DNA of 64,000 nt from Petunia secreta (lineage: Eukaryota > Streptophyta > Magnoliopsida > Solanales > Solanaceae). Below are positions 53,203 through 64,000 of this stretch, piece by piece. The notes under the pieces were generated by a model that had not been told where the DNA came from, made no database searches, and saw nothing but the letters and a program-made list of their open reading frames with translations. The first letter of the stretch is position 1. Each line of letters opens with the position of its first letter. The position numbers and the translations under genes were made by a program. The stretch is from the NCBI GenBank assembly GCA_029990175.1, contig JARKIP010000028.1, positions 11,410,501-11,474,500 of the forward strand, given 5' to 3'.

Positions 53203-55164
53203 ATGACCCGCTCTTCTAATAAAGAGTTGGTCATTTACAATCCTGAAATTGAAAGATCTTTGAGATTGCGCAGGAAAGGACAATCATCATCTTCTAAAAT
53301 TGTAACTTGTGACAAAATGGAGCACCAACTAGGAGATAACAATAACCCATTGAGAATTCCACCACCAGACCATGTAGAGGATCAATTTGATGAAGTGGCA
53401 CCAAGACCAGCAAACAGAATCCTAAGGGATTATGCTAGGCCTGACCACTTTAACTGTGAATCTAGTGTCAGAAACCCACCTGTAGCAGCCAATAACTTTG
53501 AAATTAGGACCGGCCTAATTCAAACAATTCAACAGTCTTGCACCTTTACTGGTGATCCAAGTGAAGATCCACATAGCCATTTAATTGATTTCTTGGAACT
53601 AGTTGAAACTGCTAAATATAATGGAGTGCCTCCTGAAGCAATTAAGTTAAGACTATTTCCTTTTTCTTTAAAAGGAGATGCCAAGACTTGGTTGCGAAGT
53701 TTGCCTCGAGGTTCTATAACCACATGGGACCAGATGACACAGAAGTTTTTGAACAAATATTTTTCCCCTGCTAAAACAACAAAGTTAAGACAAGATATTT
53801 CTAATTTCTTGCAGACTGACACTGAGTCAGTTTATCAAGCATGGGAAAGATTAAAATCAATGTTAAGAAAATGTCCACATCATGACATTCCTGAACATAT
53901 GCAGTTATATATTTTCTATCATGGACTAACACGTTCTTCTAGAAATGTGATAGATGCAGCTGCAGGAGGTTCCATAATGGGAAAGACCACAGAAGAAGCA
54001 TTGCAATTGTTGAATGAAATTTCTGAGAATGCTATCCAGTGGCCATCTGATCGTGTAACCATCAAAAAGGCAGCCACAGTAAATCAGGCAGATGCATTTA
54101 ATACACTAACACAACAGATTGCCTCTTTGGCACAGAAGTTTGAATCTTTTCAGGTGAATGCACAACAACCAATTCAGTCTGAGGCTTGTGACATGTGTGG
54201 AGGAAACCATCTTAACCATGAATGCCGCGCAAACAGTCAGAATGATGAGCAGGCTAATGTCATCGGTTACAAGCCGTACCCTTTCGGAAGCCCAATGGCA
54301 CATAAACATCCAGGATTTCAGTGGAGCAATCCAAATGGTGTGGAGAACTCTCAAAGCTTCCAGAAGCAACCAGCACAGGGTCCACCTGGATACCAAAATC
54401 AAAATCGTGGGCAATCGAATTTCAGGCCATATCAACAAGCAGCTCCATATCAGCAAAGGCCTCAACAAGCTCATTCAAGTCTCGATGACTTGTTGTACAA
54501 GTACATTAAGGCCACTGATGAAAAGATGGAAAGCCAAAACTCAACCCTCAAAAACTTGGAAATTCAGGTAAGCCAATTGGCAACTCTTGTTTCAGAAAAG
54601 ATTCAAGGTCCCTTACCAAGCAATACGGAGAAAAATCCAAAGGAACACCTTAAGGCCATCGCCTTACGGTCAGGTAAGAATCTTGATGATCCATATGCTG
54701 ATAGACAAGAAAAGAACCATTTTGAACACCAGGTAGCAAAGGGTAAGAATGTTGAAATACAATATGATCCATCAGAAGAGAATGAAATCAAGAAAAAAGA
54801 TGAAAAGAATTTTGAAAAAATAACTCCTCTCCCTGTGACAATCCCTTTTCCACAAAAGATGAAAAGAGAAAAGGTTGACAGTCAATTTGCAAAGTTTTTG
54901 GAAATTCTGAAACAGATTCACATTAATATTCCTTTCACTGATGCTTTATTGCAAATGCCTTCATATGCTAAATTTTTGAAAGAAATTTTGTCAAGCAAAA
55001 GGAAGTTAGAAGAAGTTTCTGTGGTAATGCTTACTGAAAAATGCAGTGCTATACTTCAAATAAGCTACCACAAAAGCTTGGCGATCCAGGCAGTTTTACG
55101 ATTCCATGCAGTTTGGGAGGAGTATATTTTGAAAAAGCACTTTGTGATTCTGGAGCTTCAATAA
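53203..55164 (+). CDS. gag: Athila gag, unit 2
   Basis: The frame is 653 codons. Residue differences from unit 1 that I see are G to R (N-P-L-G-I against N-P-L-R-I), N to S just after the zinc knuckle, A to V (H-Q-A-A-K against H-Q-V-A-K) and Q to K (K-M-Q against K-M-K). The capsid region and zinc knuckle are unchanged. The same shift into the -1 frame for protease occurs, at about 55058-55060. Confidence 0.9.
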   Translation: MTRSSNKELVIYNPEIERSLRLRRKGQSSSSKIVTCDKMEHQLGDNNNPLRIPPPDHVEDQFDEVAPRPANRILRDYARPDHFNCESSVRNPPVAANNFEIRTGLIQTIQQSCTFTGDPSEDPHSHLIDFLELVETAKYNGVPPEAIKLRLFPFSLKGDAKTWLRSLPRGSITTWDQMTQKFLNKYFSPAKTTKLRQDISNFLQTDTESVYQAWERLKSMLRKCPHHDIPEHMQLYIFYHGLTRSSRNVIDAAAGGSIMGKTTEEALQLLNEISENAIQWPSDRVTIKKAATVNQADAFNTLTQQIASLAQKFESFQVNAQQPIQSEACDMCGGNHLNHECRANSQNDEQANVIGYKPYPFGSPMAHKHPGFQWSNPNGVENSQSFQKQPAQGPPGYQNQNRGQSNFRPYQQAAPYQQRPQQAHSSLDDLLYKYIKATDEKMESQNSTLKNLEIQVSQLATLVSEKIQGPLPSNTEKNPKEHLKAIALRSGKNLDDPYADRQEKNHFEHQVAKGKNVEIQYDPSEENEIKKKDEKNFEKITPLPVTIPFPQKMKREKVDSQFAKFLEILKQIHINIPFTDALLQMPSYAKFLKEILSSKRKLEEVSVVMLTEKCSAILQISYHKSLAIQAVLRFHAVWEEYILKKHFVILELQ

Positions 55165-58100
55165 ATCTGATGCCATTTTCTATTTTTAGAAAATTGGATC
55201 TTGGTGACATAAAAAATACTGTTGTCTCTCTTCAATTTGCTGATCAAAGTACTAAGAAACCTAAGGGAATTATTGAAAATGTGCTTGTGAGAGTAGATAA
55301 ATTTGTGTTCCCTGTAGATTTCATAGTACTTGAAATGGAAGAATGTCCTGATGAGCCAATAATTTTGGGTAGACCTTTTCTTGCTACAGGTAGAGCAATC
55401 ATAGATGTCCATCAAGGACAACTAATTTTGAGAGTAGACGAAGAAAGAGTCATTTTTGATATGCACAAGATTCTAAAATTTCCCGAAGATGAGACATCAT
55501 CTTCTTGCTTTTCAATTGACATGATTAGTGATCTTGCAGATGAATTCAAAGATGACCAATTGATTTCAGACTCATTGGAAAGATGCTTGGCCCAATCTGG
55601 CACAAGGCAGGATGATGATCCGACAATTAGAAGTGAAGCTGAAATATTGGAAAATGATTCTGAAAAAGAGGGAGAAATGCTATCAGAAAATGCTCGACCA
55701 AAAATTGAACTCAAAATTCTCCCTTCCCATTTGAAGTATGTTTATCTTGAGCCTGAATTATTTCCTGTGATAATTTCATCTTCTCTGACTGCAGAACAGG
55801 AACATAAATTGATTGAAGTACTGACAGCACACAAAGGAGCCTTAGGGTGGACTATAGCAGACATCAAAGGCATTAGTCCAGCTATTTGCACACATAGAAT
55901 TCTCATGGAGGATAGCTACAAGCCAATAGTCCAACCCCAAAGGAGATTGAACCCAGCAATGCAAGAAGTTGTGAAAAATGAAATAATAAAACTTTTGGCT
56001 GCAGGTATTATTTACCCCATTTCTGACAGCCCTTGGGTAAGTCCTGTTCAGGTGGTACCAAAGAAAGGAGGTATGACAGTTGTAAAAAATGAAAATAATG
56101 AACTCATACCTACCAGAACAGTAACATGATGGAGAGTCTGTATTGATTACAGGCGTCTCAATGATGCCACAAGAAAAGACCATTTTCCTTTACCATTTAT
56201 TGATCAAATGTTAGAAAGAGTAGCAGGATATGGTTTTTACTGTTTTCTTGATGGATATTCAGGGTATAACCAGATATCAATTGCACCAGAAGATCAGGAT
56301 AAGACAACTTTCACATGTCCTCATGGAACCTATGCCTATAGGAGAATGCCTTTTGGTTTGTGTAATGCACCTGCTACATTTCAGCGTTGCATGTCAGCTA
56401 TTTTCTCAGACATGACTGAAAAATTTTTGGAAATTTTTATGGACGATTTCACCCTTTTTGGTAAAACATTTGAAGATTGTCTTAATCACTTGACCTTAGT
56501 TCTTAAGAGATGTGAAGAGACAAACTTGATTCTTAATTGGGAGAAATGTCATTTTATGGTTACCGAGGGAATTGTTTTAGGACATAAAATCACTGTTAAA
56601 GGGATAGAAGTTGATAAGGCAAAAATTGATCTTATAGCAGGATTACCCCCTCCCACAACTGTTAAAGGCGTTAGAAGTTTTCTAGGTCATGCAGGTTTTT
56701 ACAGACGGTTCATAAAAGATTTTTCAAAGATTTCAAAACCGTTGACTAACCTTTTGATGAAAGATGTTAAGTTTGATTTTTCAGGAGATTGTATGAAAGC
56801 TTTTGACACTCTTAAGGAGAAATTATCATCTGCCCCTATAGTTGTATCCCCTGATTGGAACCAACCTTTTGAGGTCATGTGTGATGCTAGTGATACAGTT
56901 GTTGGAGCTGTTTTAGGCCAGAGAAAAGATAAAATTTTCCGTCCCATTTACTATGCCAGTTGAACATTGAATGAAGCTCAGCTCAACTATGCCACAACAG
57001 AAAAAGAACTACTGGCAGTAGTATTTGCTTTTGATAAGTTCCGTTCCTATTTAATAGGAACCAAGGTCACTGTTTTTACTGATCATGCAGCTTTAAAATA
57101 CCTCTTAGCAAAGAAAGATGCCCGCCCTAGATTGTTAAGATGGATTTTACTTCTCCAGGAGTTTGACCTTGAAATAAAAGACAGGAAAGGGACAGAAAAT
57201 CAGGTAGCTGACCATTTGTCTAGATTAGAGAACCCTCCTCTTGAGTCTAGTGATATAAAAGAAGAGTTTCCTGATGAACACATCTTTTCTGTCAGCTCAG
57301 TAGTGACTCAACCACCCTGGTTTGCAGATATTGCAAATTACTTGGTTGGAAAATGGAAACCTCGAGATCTCTCTTACCAACAGAGGAAAAAACTTATATC
57401 TGATGCAAAATATTATCTGTGGGATGACCCTTACTTGTTTAGAATTTGTGCAGATAATATCATTAGAAGATGTGTACCTGAAGATGAAATGTCAAAGATT
57501 TTGTTTCATTGTCATGATGGAGCAATTGGAGGACATTATGCTGCAAACCGAACTGCTTTCAAGGTTTTGGAAGCTGGATTCTTCTGGCCAACACTTTTTA
57601 AGGATGCCCGTGTGTATGTTGCACAATGTGACAGGTGTCAGAGAACAGGTAATATCTCAAAGAGAGATGAGATGTCATTGCAATCTATTCAGGTATGTGA
57701 AATATTTGATGTCTGGGGTATAGATTTTATGGGACCTTTTCCTTCATCTCATTCATTTGAATATATCCTTGTGGCTGTTGACTATGTTTCACGATGGGTT
57801 GAAGCCATTCCCACAAGAAAGAATGATGCTCGAACAGTGTGCAATTTTCTCAGAAAAAATATTTTTACCAGATTTGGCACACCACGAGTCATCATTAGTG
57901 ACCAAGGGACTCATTTCATGAATAAGCAATTTTCTGCTTTATTGTCAAAATATAGTGTGACTCATAAAACTGGAACACCGTATCATGCTCAAACTCAAGG
58001 GCAAGTTGAGGTTTCCAACCGTGAACTAAAAAGAATTCTTGAAAAAACTGTTGGAATCTCAAGAAAAGACTGGGCTTTAAAATTAGATGATGCATTATGG

Positions 58101-58595
58101 GCATACCGAACGGCGTTCAAAACGCCGATTGGAACATCTCCATATAAATTAGTCTTTGGAAAAGCTTGCCATTTGCCTGTTGAATTGGAACACAAAGCCT
58201 TTTGGGCACTGAAAGCATTGAACTTTGATTTAACCTCTGCTGGTAAAAATAGATTTTTGCAGGTTAATGAGTTGGATGAACTGAGTATGGAAGCCTATGA
58301 AAATGCCAAGATTTACAAAGAAAGAACAAAAAAATGGCATGACAATTTGATCCGACCAAAAAATTTTAAAATTGGAGATCAGGTACTTCTTTACAATAGC
58401 CGTCTCAGGCTATTCCCAGGAAAACTGAAATCCAGGTGGACAGGTCCTTACAATGTTACAAATGTTACTCCGTATGGAGCAATTGAAATTCAACAAAGCA
58501 ATGGAGGAGAGAAATTTAAGGTCAATGGTCACAGGCTAAAATTGTACTTTGGAGGACATTTTGAACAACACCCTTCAGTAACCATGATAGTATGA
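55041..58595 (+). pseudogene. pol: Athila pol, unit 2, with two nonsense codons
   Basis: One frame of 1185 codons runs from protease to the integrase tail. It is broken by TGA at 56127-56129 (G to T; unit 1 has GGA), just before the RT core, and TGA at 56961-56963 (A to T; unit 1 has AGA), in RNase H. The integrase tail is in frame, unlike unit 1. R is kept in Y-R-R-L-N, where unit 1 has M. In RNase H the stretch after C-D-A-S-D-T is V-V-G where unit 1 has D-L-G. Integrase D, D and E are intact. Confidence 0.9.
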
Positions 58596-60246
58596 TGAGT
58601 GCCGCTGTTACTACGTCTAGCTGACGACGTTAAACTCAGAACTATGGTTCTTTATCCCGTAGCCATTGAGGGTGAAGCAATGGAGCCTCATAAGTCCCAC
58701 TTAGATCTGACTAATTAAATGCTTAACCAATTGATCTGGTCAATATCCAGATTATTGTACAACCGGAACATCTCATGAAGGCCTCTACAAAAACAGAGTC
58801 ACCTAGACAGGAGTAACTCCATGGTGATCGGTATGCCTAAGTTACTGGTTGGTTAACCATTCCATTTTCCAAATCTAATGTTGGCACAGGTAAATTTCTA
58901 GTTTATATTCAAACTAGGACCTAATGACTGATAAGGTCTAAAAATAATCCAGTCTATTACACATAGAACATGTGTGGTCACAGTTTCTTTCAAGCTTTCT
59001 TCTGTGATCGTATATTTGAAAGCCAAAAAGATTTTTATTTTACTAATAAAATAGTATTTTTATATTAATTATATTATATTTATATAATCCAACTACCACT
59101 TGATCCTTCTTCATTTTTTTTTTCACCCTTCTTTCTTTCACTTATCTTAAAAAGCATTTTCATCCAGGAGAATGAAATGTTCAAGTATGGGGGAGGTTAT
59201 TTATATATTATATACTATTTTCCTCTTATTTATGGTCTTAATTGTAGGTTTTTAATTAACAATATAAATTTTTGTTCGTGCTGTTCAATATTATTTCTTT
59301 TTATATTCACCATATGATTTTTCATGTCTATGATTTTGACTTTGTGAAAGCAAGAGCAAACATCTTCAACTCAGAAAATCATTGGAATTGAGAAAAATTA
59401 TGATCACAAAGAAGGTAGAATCAATGAACTTGGCTAGAACTTGCTCTGAATGTTCTTCGAGGCGAAATAATGGATGATACTGATTTTTGAAAAATGAAAT
59501 TAGGCCTTCTTTGATACACAATTCAAGCCTCTCAATTTTCTATCCAAATATACATATTTTTATCTTTTCAAACCCTTCTTTGAGCCTTAATCCTATTTTT
59601 TTTCCCAACACCATGATATATTACAAAAAAAAAAAGATATATATGATATATGTATATATTGTTTACATATATATAAAGAAAAAAAAAAGAGTTATTGTTT
59701 CTTCCAGCTTTGAATGAGCAAAGATTAAACATCACCAAAAGGAAGAAATATTACCAAAAGAAGCAATGTTGTGAATATATGAATATATATGATATAGCAA
59801 AAAGAGAAAAAAAAAGGAAAAAAATTGAAAAAAAAAAGTATTACCGAATGGAGAAATAATTGAGAAATGTGAGCTCCAAGCTGGAAAAAGAACAGTCACT
59901 ATCAAATATCCTTATCCTACCAGCCTGAAGCCTAACATTACAAGCCATGAAAAGTCCTTAAAAGATTTTGAAAGTCAGTATTGTATCTATATTAGTGGAG
60001 ATGAACATGACGAGCAAGCCTATGGACAAGACAATGATACTTACTGAATACATGATCATAACTCTATCAATTTTAAAAGATTCAAGGGGAGAAGGCTGCA
60101 AGTTCTTGTTGATCAAGTCAAAATTCAGAAATAAGGTAAGGAATTTGGTGAAGTAAAAAGAATAATTGCATTGAGCATGATGAAAGAAGTTTATCTTGAA
60201 TAAATTTTCTATCCTACAAAGATCATAAGTTTGAAGAAAATAGTCT

Positions 60247-60283
<37 letters not shown>

Positions 60284-60337
60284 AAAAAAAAGAAGAAGAA
60301 GAAGAAGAAGATCTTTTTCCTCGAGGACGAGCAAAGA
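58596..60337 (+). other. Athila 3' non-coding region, unit 2
   Basis: This is the counterpart of 36254-37992. The extra polypurine-like sequence is at 59180-59194. A-runs and the GAA run before the polypurine tract differ in length from unit 1. Confidence 0.7.
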
Positions 60338-60352
60338 TTCAAGTATGGGGGA
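60338..60352 (+). other. Athila polypurine tract, unit 2
   Basis: TTCAAGTATGGGGGA, three bases before the 3' LTR, identical to unit 1. Confidence 0.85.
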
Positions 60353-60355
60353 ATT

Positions 60356-61702
60356 TGATGGATATAATTTATTGATATATTTTTATAGTTAAATATTAAG
60401 TATTTTAAATAAAACGTGAATAAATATATCCATCTCTCGCATATTTTCTAACATATTTTGCAGGAAGAAGAAATTATCCAAGGTGAAGAAAAATAAGGGA
60501 TGACCATTGATGATTACATTATTCATAGTGTGATTATAACACTGATAGTAATGTCCGTGAATTGTTTTATGCTGAAGAATAAAAGTGCAAGCGGAAGAAA
60601 GTTCATGAAAGGAAGCTACGTATGAATATTTGAAATTATCATCTAAACCCAACTCACCTTGGCCATCTTGAAAATTTTCCTACCACCTTAGGATATGCCA
60701 TCTTAGGTAGAACTTTAGCTTTGGAATTTATCTATAAATAGGTAGTAAACTTTGTATGGAAGATCATCAAATTTTCATCTTGCAAGAACTACTTTCTCTT
60801 GCTCTTTTTCTTTCTTTGTCTTTTATAACTTTAAGCTTTTGTAGAAGAAATACTACTTCTTCCTAGTCTTTATATTTTTAAAGTTTTTCTTACTCCATAA
60901 TGGAGTAATCTCTTTTGTTGGGATAGTTGATGAAACTCGGTAATATTTATAATACTTATCTCAGTTTTAATACATGCTTAGCCTGAAGTTTTTTAATCAC
61001 ATTTTAACACTGTGCTGAAATTATAGTTTTTACTAAATCTTTATTTCATATCCGTCTATTTTATCTCTAGGTTATTGTTATATTAATTTTGTAATTCTCA
61101 CGGAGCAACATTAATGTATAATGGCTGATGAATAAAGTAGTAGAGTAAAAACTATTTTTCCAAGTCTCTAATCTTGTTTACCTCAGTTTTAATTCTCACG
61201 GAGGAATTGTTGTAGGTAAGATTATTGATTTTCCGTAAAAATATTCTCACGAAGTTTTTACTACTTTTTTAGCACAATTCAGGCAAGAAAAAATATTTCG
61301 GTTTAATCGTCACTAGTTATAATTTGATTAATATACATAACCTCACGGAGTGTTATTAATTGATTATTTTCTTAGTGAGCAAAATATAATTGAATTAGCA
61401 ATAAGCAATTATTCTTAAGAGAAATACATGTCAAAACTGAGATATTTATTATAAGTATTACCAAGTGAATTCAACGATTCCCAACTCCTTTTAAATTTGA
61501 AATCTTCCAGAAGTTCTTTATTTTAATTTAAGTAAATTTAAACTAAAAACCCACTTTTCATCAATTTGACTCTCTCAAATAGTAATTAAAATACTACAAG
61601 TCCGTAGCATAGAATACTCAATCTCTGTGGGACGATATCTTAAACTATATTAGAATTTGACAAGAACGAGCAGACAATTCCTATGCACTTTGGACCTCGT
61701 CA
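60356..61702 (+). repeat. Athila 3' LTR, unit 2, with a 13-bp deletion
   Basis: This LTR is 1347 bp. Near 60840 the sequence goes from 'gcttttgtag' straight to 'aagaaat'. The other three LTRs have 13 more bases, bounded by a repeated 'ttttgtag', so deletion between short direct repeats is likely. Confidence 0.93.
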
Positions 61703-62192
61703 GGATCAGGTCTTCCTAACAACATGTTATAGGTAGACGGGATGTTGAATACCTGAAACTCCCCAGTGAAGTCGCCACGCTGTTGAACCTTCCCAAAATG
61801 CACACAAGTATGCACCGGGATTTGTTTCAACAAAATGGGACTCCAAAGGGTTTCTTTAGTGGAAGAAATTGCGGGTGCGTATGCACACACCTCACGGATA
61901 ATTAAGTGGGAATGCAAGAGGTTCCCAGGAGTGGGGGAAGTATGAACGGAATGCCAGTTTATATGTGCACAAATAGGGTGTAGTGACATGCTTTCGTGAC
62001 ACACAGCAATCAATTAGATTAATCTAAGCATGCTCGCAAATAAACAGTACATATAATCATGCTAATTTTCAACGATAAATAAATAAGTCACACATACTAA
62101 TATCGTCATACAATTCAAACAAACAAACAAAAGAAATTCGTGAAAGCCTTTTGGTTAGAACCATTTGCGTATCCCCAGCGGAGTCGCCACGC
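61703..62192 (-). other. Tat protease fragment, stray LTR end, leader and primer site (unit 2)
   Basis: The order and lengths match 39371-39860: protease piece to 61780, 77-bp LTR terminus at 61781-61857, leader to 62170, and tRNA-Arg primer site 62171-62189. Here the stray LTR end keeps TGTTGAACC. On the minus strand an open frame of 110 codons (62013-61681) therefore runs from leader through LTR end and primer-site-like sequence into protease and the Athila LTR. I regard it as a chance fusion. Confidence 0.7.
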
Positions 62193-64000
62193 TGTTGAAC
62201 CTTCCCAAAATGCACACAAGTATGCACCGGGATTTGTTTCAACAAAATGGGACTCCAAAGGGTTTCTTTGGAGTCGCCACCTAATTTAAGGATTATTAGG
62301 AACCTAAGTTAACTAAAGAGTGCGATTTTATTCTTTAATTAAATGAAATTAAATAAATAAAAAAAAATCAGAGATTCCGAGTAAGTGGTTCTATTAAATT
62401 CGAAAGAAGGTCCCTTGCGGGAGCACTTTCGAAAATCCGCTAAATGCGGTTAATCCGGCGGTTTTCACGAATTTGTTAAGGATAATAGAATTAATTTTAA
62501 CTAAGGATAATGTAAATAAGATAAGGATTTAGATTACGCTGGTACTTAGATAAATAAATGATGAAATCTTAAGATTAAATAAATGGATGGATTACAACAT
62601 GGTTGATTGATTAGTTAATTAAATAAATAAAGAATAAATAAATTAAATAAATAATGTAAATAAAATAAAATACTCTAAGCAACTAATTAGATAAATAATT
62701 GATGAATTGATCGCTTAAGTAAATGGATAAATAAATAAATAACTTAATTAAATAACTTAACATTTTATATCAATTTAATTAAATAAAGAATAAACTGATA
62801 ATAATTAATTAATTAATTAAATAAATGAATAAATAAAGAAATAATTATTATTAAAGGAATAAATAAATGATTAACTGATTTAAACAAATAAATAAATGAT
62901 TAATTAAATTAAATAAATAAATAAAATTAATTAAATAAATTAATAAATAAATATCGCATAATTAATCGGATTAAAGAATAAATGAATAGATGGATAATAA
63001 CTATTTAATAGATGGATACGTAAATATAGATAATAGGTGAGATGTATAATTTAATTAAATTTTAATTTCTTTTGCACTCGATAATTATTCTTAGATTACT
63101 ATTAACTTAAACTAATAAGCGAGTCTCCAAAAACGGGATAAACAATTATATAATAATTCTAAACATGCAACAAATTTTAACAATTCAATAAAGCGACTAT
63201 CCTACCAAGTTTCTAACATGCAAATCCTAGTCCGGTTTCAGAGCTTCCTAAAACATGCTTTCTAAAGGGGACGGGAGAGAAGGAGTTTTAGAAAGTAGAA
63301 CCCGGAATAGCGAACTCAATGCGAGCCCTGTATTTCACAAGGCTTTTCATTTATTCATTTCTTTTTGTTTTACATTTTCGGGGATATCAAGTCCCGAAAA
63401 TGCGGAGCGGTTCAAGTAACTTCGAATGCACGTAGCCATCCCCGTTTGTGAGTTTTATTTCAAACTCGTTCCCAAGAGTGTTCATGAAAGGAAACAAGGA
63501 GAATAAAGATTAGTATGGATAAATAGGAAGCAAATGAGAAATGGAAAATGCATGCAAATTGCTTCAGGATGATTAAACGCTAACAAAAATACACAATCTA
63601 GTCAGACATGCCATTTCTTCCTAGAAAACGAAGACATTGGACAAATTAATTAGGTATAAACTTGTTATCAATTTAATTTAAAGGTAGGAAATCTAACAAG
63701 TAAATGTCCTCAATCAAATTGCAATATACTGATTTTGACGAACTAAGACTAAACTTTGAAGATCAGACTAGCATTTAAATTCCAAGTCATTCCCAATATC
63801 AACAGAACAAAGAAGCAAGGCAAAGGTCACAAAGGGGCTTTGAATGATGCTCTTAATCCGTTTTGGAGAAATAAAAAGTATGTATAAGATATGTTATATT
63901 TACAATCTCAGAAAGCAAATTTGGATAGTGAAACTATGTTATTTGCAAGGCTATTCCCTTGACTAGCAGTTTGGGCAACTGGTCAACAACATGTAATGAT
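62193..64000 (-). repeat. Tat LTR3, first 1808 bases, cut by the window end
   Basis: This is the same terminus and hairpin as LTR1 and LTR2. It shares 'caacaaattttaacaatt' with LTR2 against LTR1, and the nine-base A-run and 'aaatgcgg' with LTR1 against LTR2. Confidence 0.92.

Larger units (their letters stand above)
50220..61702 (+). mobile_element. Athila-lineage element nested in Tat unit 2
   Basis: The 11,483-bp element sits at the same target base as in unit 1, flanked by GGATC at 50215-50219 and 61703-61707. It has its own lesions: two nonsense codons in pol, a primer-site mismatch and a 13-bp deletion in the 3' LTR. It is therefore a later copy of the same insertion by duplication, not a second insertion. 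Confidence 0.93.
17517..64000 (-). repeat. Tandem compound retroelement array, period about 22.34 kb
   Basis: Identical Tat LTR termini occur at 17517, 39861 and 62193, giving periods of 22,344 and 22,332 bp. Each complete unit contains one Tat LTR, one Tat internal region and one whole Athila element at the same site. The order LTR-internal-LTR-internal-LTR, with the middle LTR shared, is what unequal exchange between LTRs yields. By eye the two units differ at a few bases per kilobase, plus microsatellite and homopolymer length changes. The third LTR is cut by the window end, so more units may follow. Confidence 0.9.
39861..64000 (-). mobile_element. Tat-lineage element, unit 2 (right LTR cut by the window end)
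   Basis: The organisation is the same as unit 1: 3' LTR (LTR2), polypurine tract, 3' UTR, pol, linker, intron, G-patch, nested Athila (50220-61702), protease fragment, stray LTR end, leader, primer site (62171-62189) and 5' LTR (from 62193). Pol differs from unit 1 by one residue by eye. Confidence 0.9.

Noticed and set aside
61681..62013. A 110-codon minus-strand frame joining leader, LTR end and protease
   Set aside because: It is a by-product of the rearranged 5' end and is broken by a stop in unit 1. There is no sign that it is translated.
39861..62192. Unit 2 as an assembly duplication of unit 1
   Set aside because: Private stops, a 13-bp LTR deletion, microsatellite changes and a patch of raised divergence are more than expected from copying one locus twice. 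Read-level proof is still absent from the sequence itself.

Overview
This is nuclear DNA of a eudicot plant, most likely a member of the Solanaceae. The evidence is a spliced PPR gene, an F-box gene, AT-rich intergenic DNA, Stowaway- and Harbinger-like MITEs, RTE-type LINE tails with a (TTG)n end, and long Ty3/gypsy LTR retrotransposons of the Tat (Ogre-like) and Athila lineages. There are no prokaryotic signals. The family placement rests on recalled resemblance to solanaceous repeats, not on a search.

Positions 1-17516 are the gene-bearing part. An F-box gene on the minus strand runs off the left edge (1-404), with a TATA box at 640-647. From about 800 to 8870 lies a locally multiplied, diverged segment present in three partial copies. 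Later insertions have broken it up: an RTE LINE tail, a Stowaway MITE whose empty site survives in a sister copy, a hairpin-forming 48-bp minisatellite and other small dispersed repeats. A two-exon mitochondrial PPR gene lies on the minus strand at 10497-12550. From there to 17516 the DNA holds a Harbinger-like MITE, RTE remnants, a poly-A insertion and simple repeats.

Positions 17517-64000 are one compound retroelement. A minus-strand Tat-lineage element has LTRs of about 3.36 kb, a tRNA-Arg primer site, RT, two RNase H domains, integrase, a G-patch and a probable intron. A plus-strand Athila element of about 11.5 kb has inserted into it, with 1.36-kb LTRs, a tRNA-Asp primer site and a GGATC target duplication. 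The whole compound is then repeated in tandem as LTR-internal-LTR-internal-LTR, sharing the middle LTR, with a period of about 22.34 kb. The window ends inside the third LTR. Both units carry the Athila at the same base with the same target duplication, so the order was Tat insertion, Athila insertion, then tandem duplication.

No copy looks autonomous. The Tat units lack gag and most of protease. Their 5' end is a rearrangement that joins an LTR terminus directly to protease at a primer-site-like sequence. The Athila units share a gag/pol frame break and also carry separate private lesions: a frameshift near the pol end in unit 1 and two nonsense codons in unit 2. Athila and Tat are transcribed in opposite directions, so readthrough from the Athila LTRs would be antisense to Tat.
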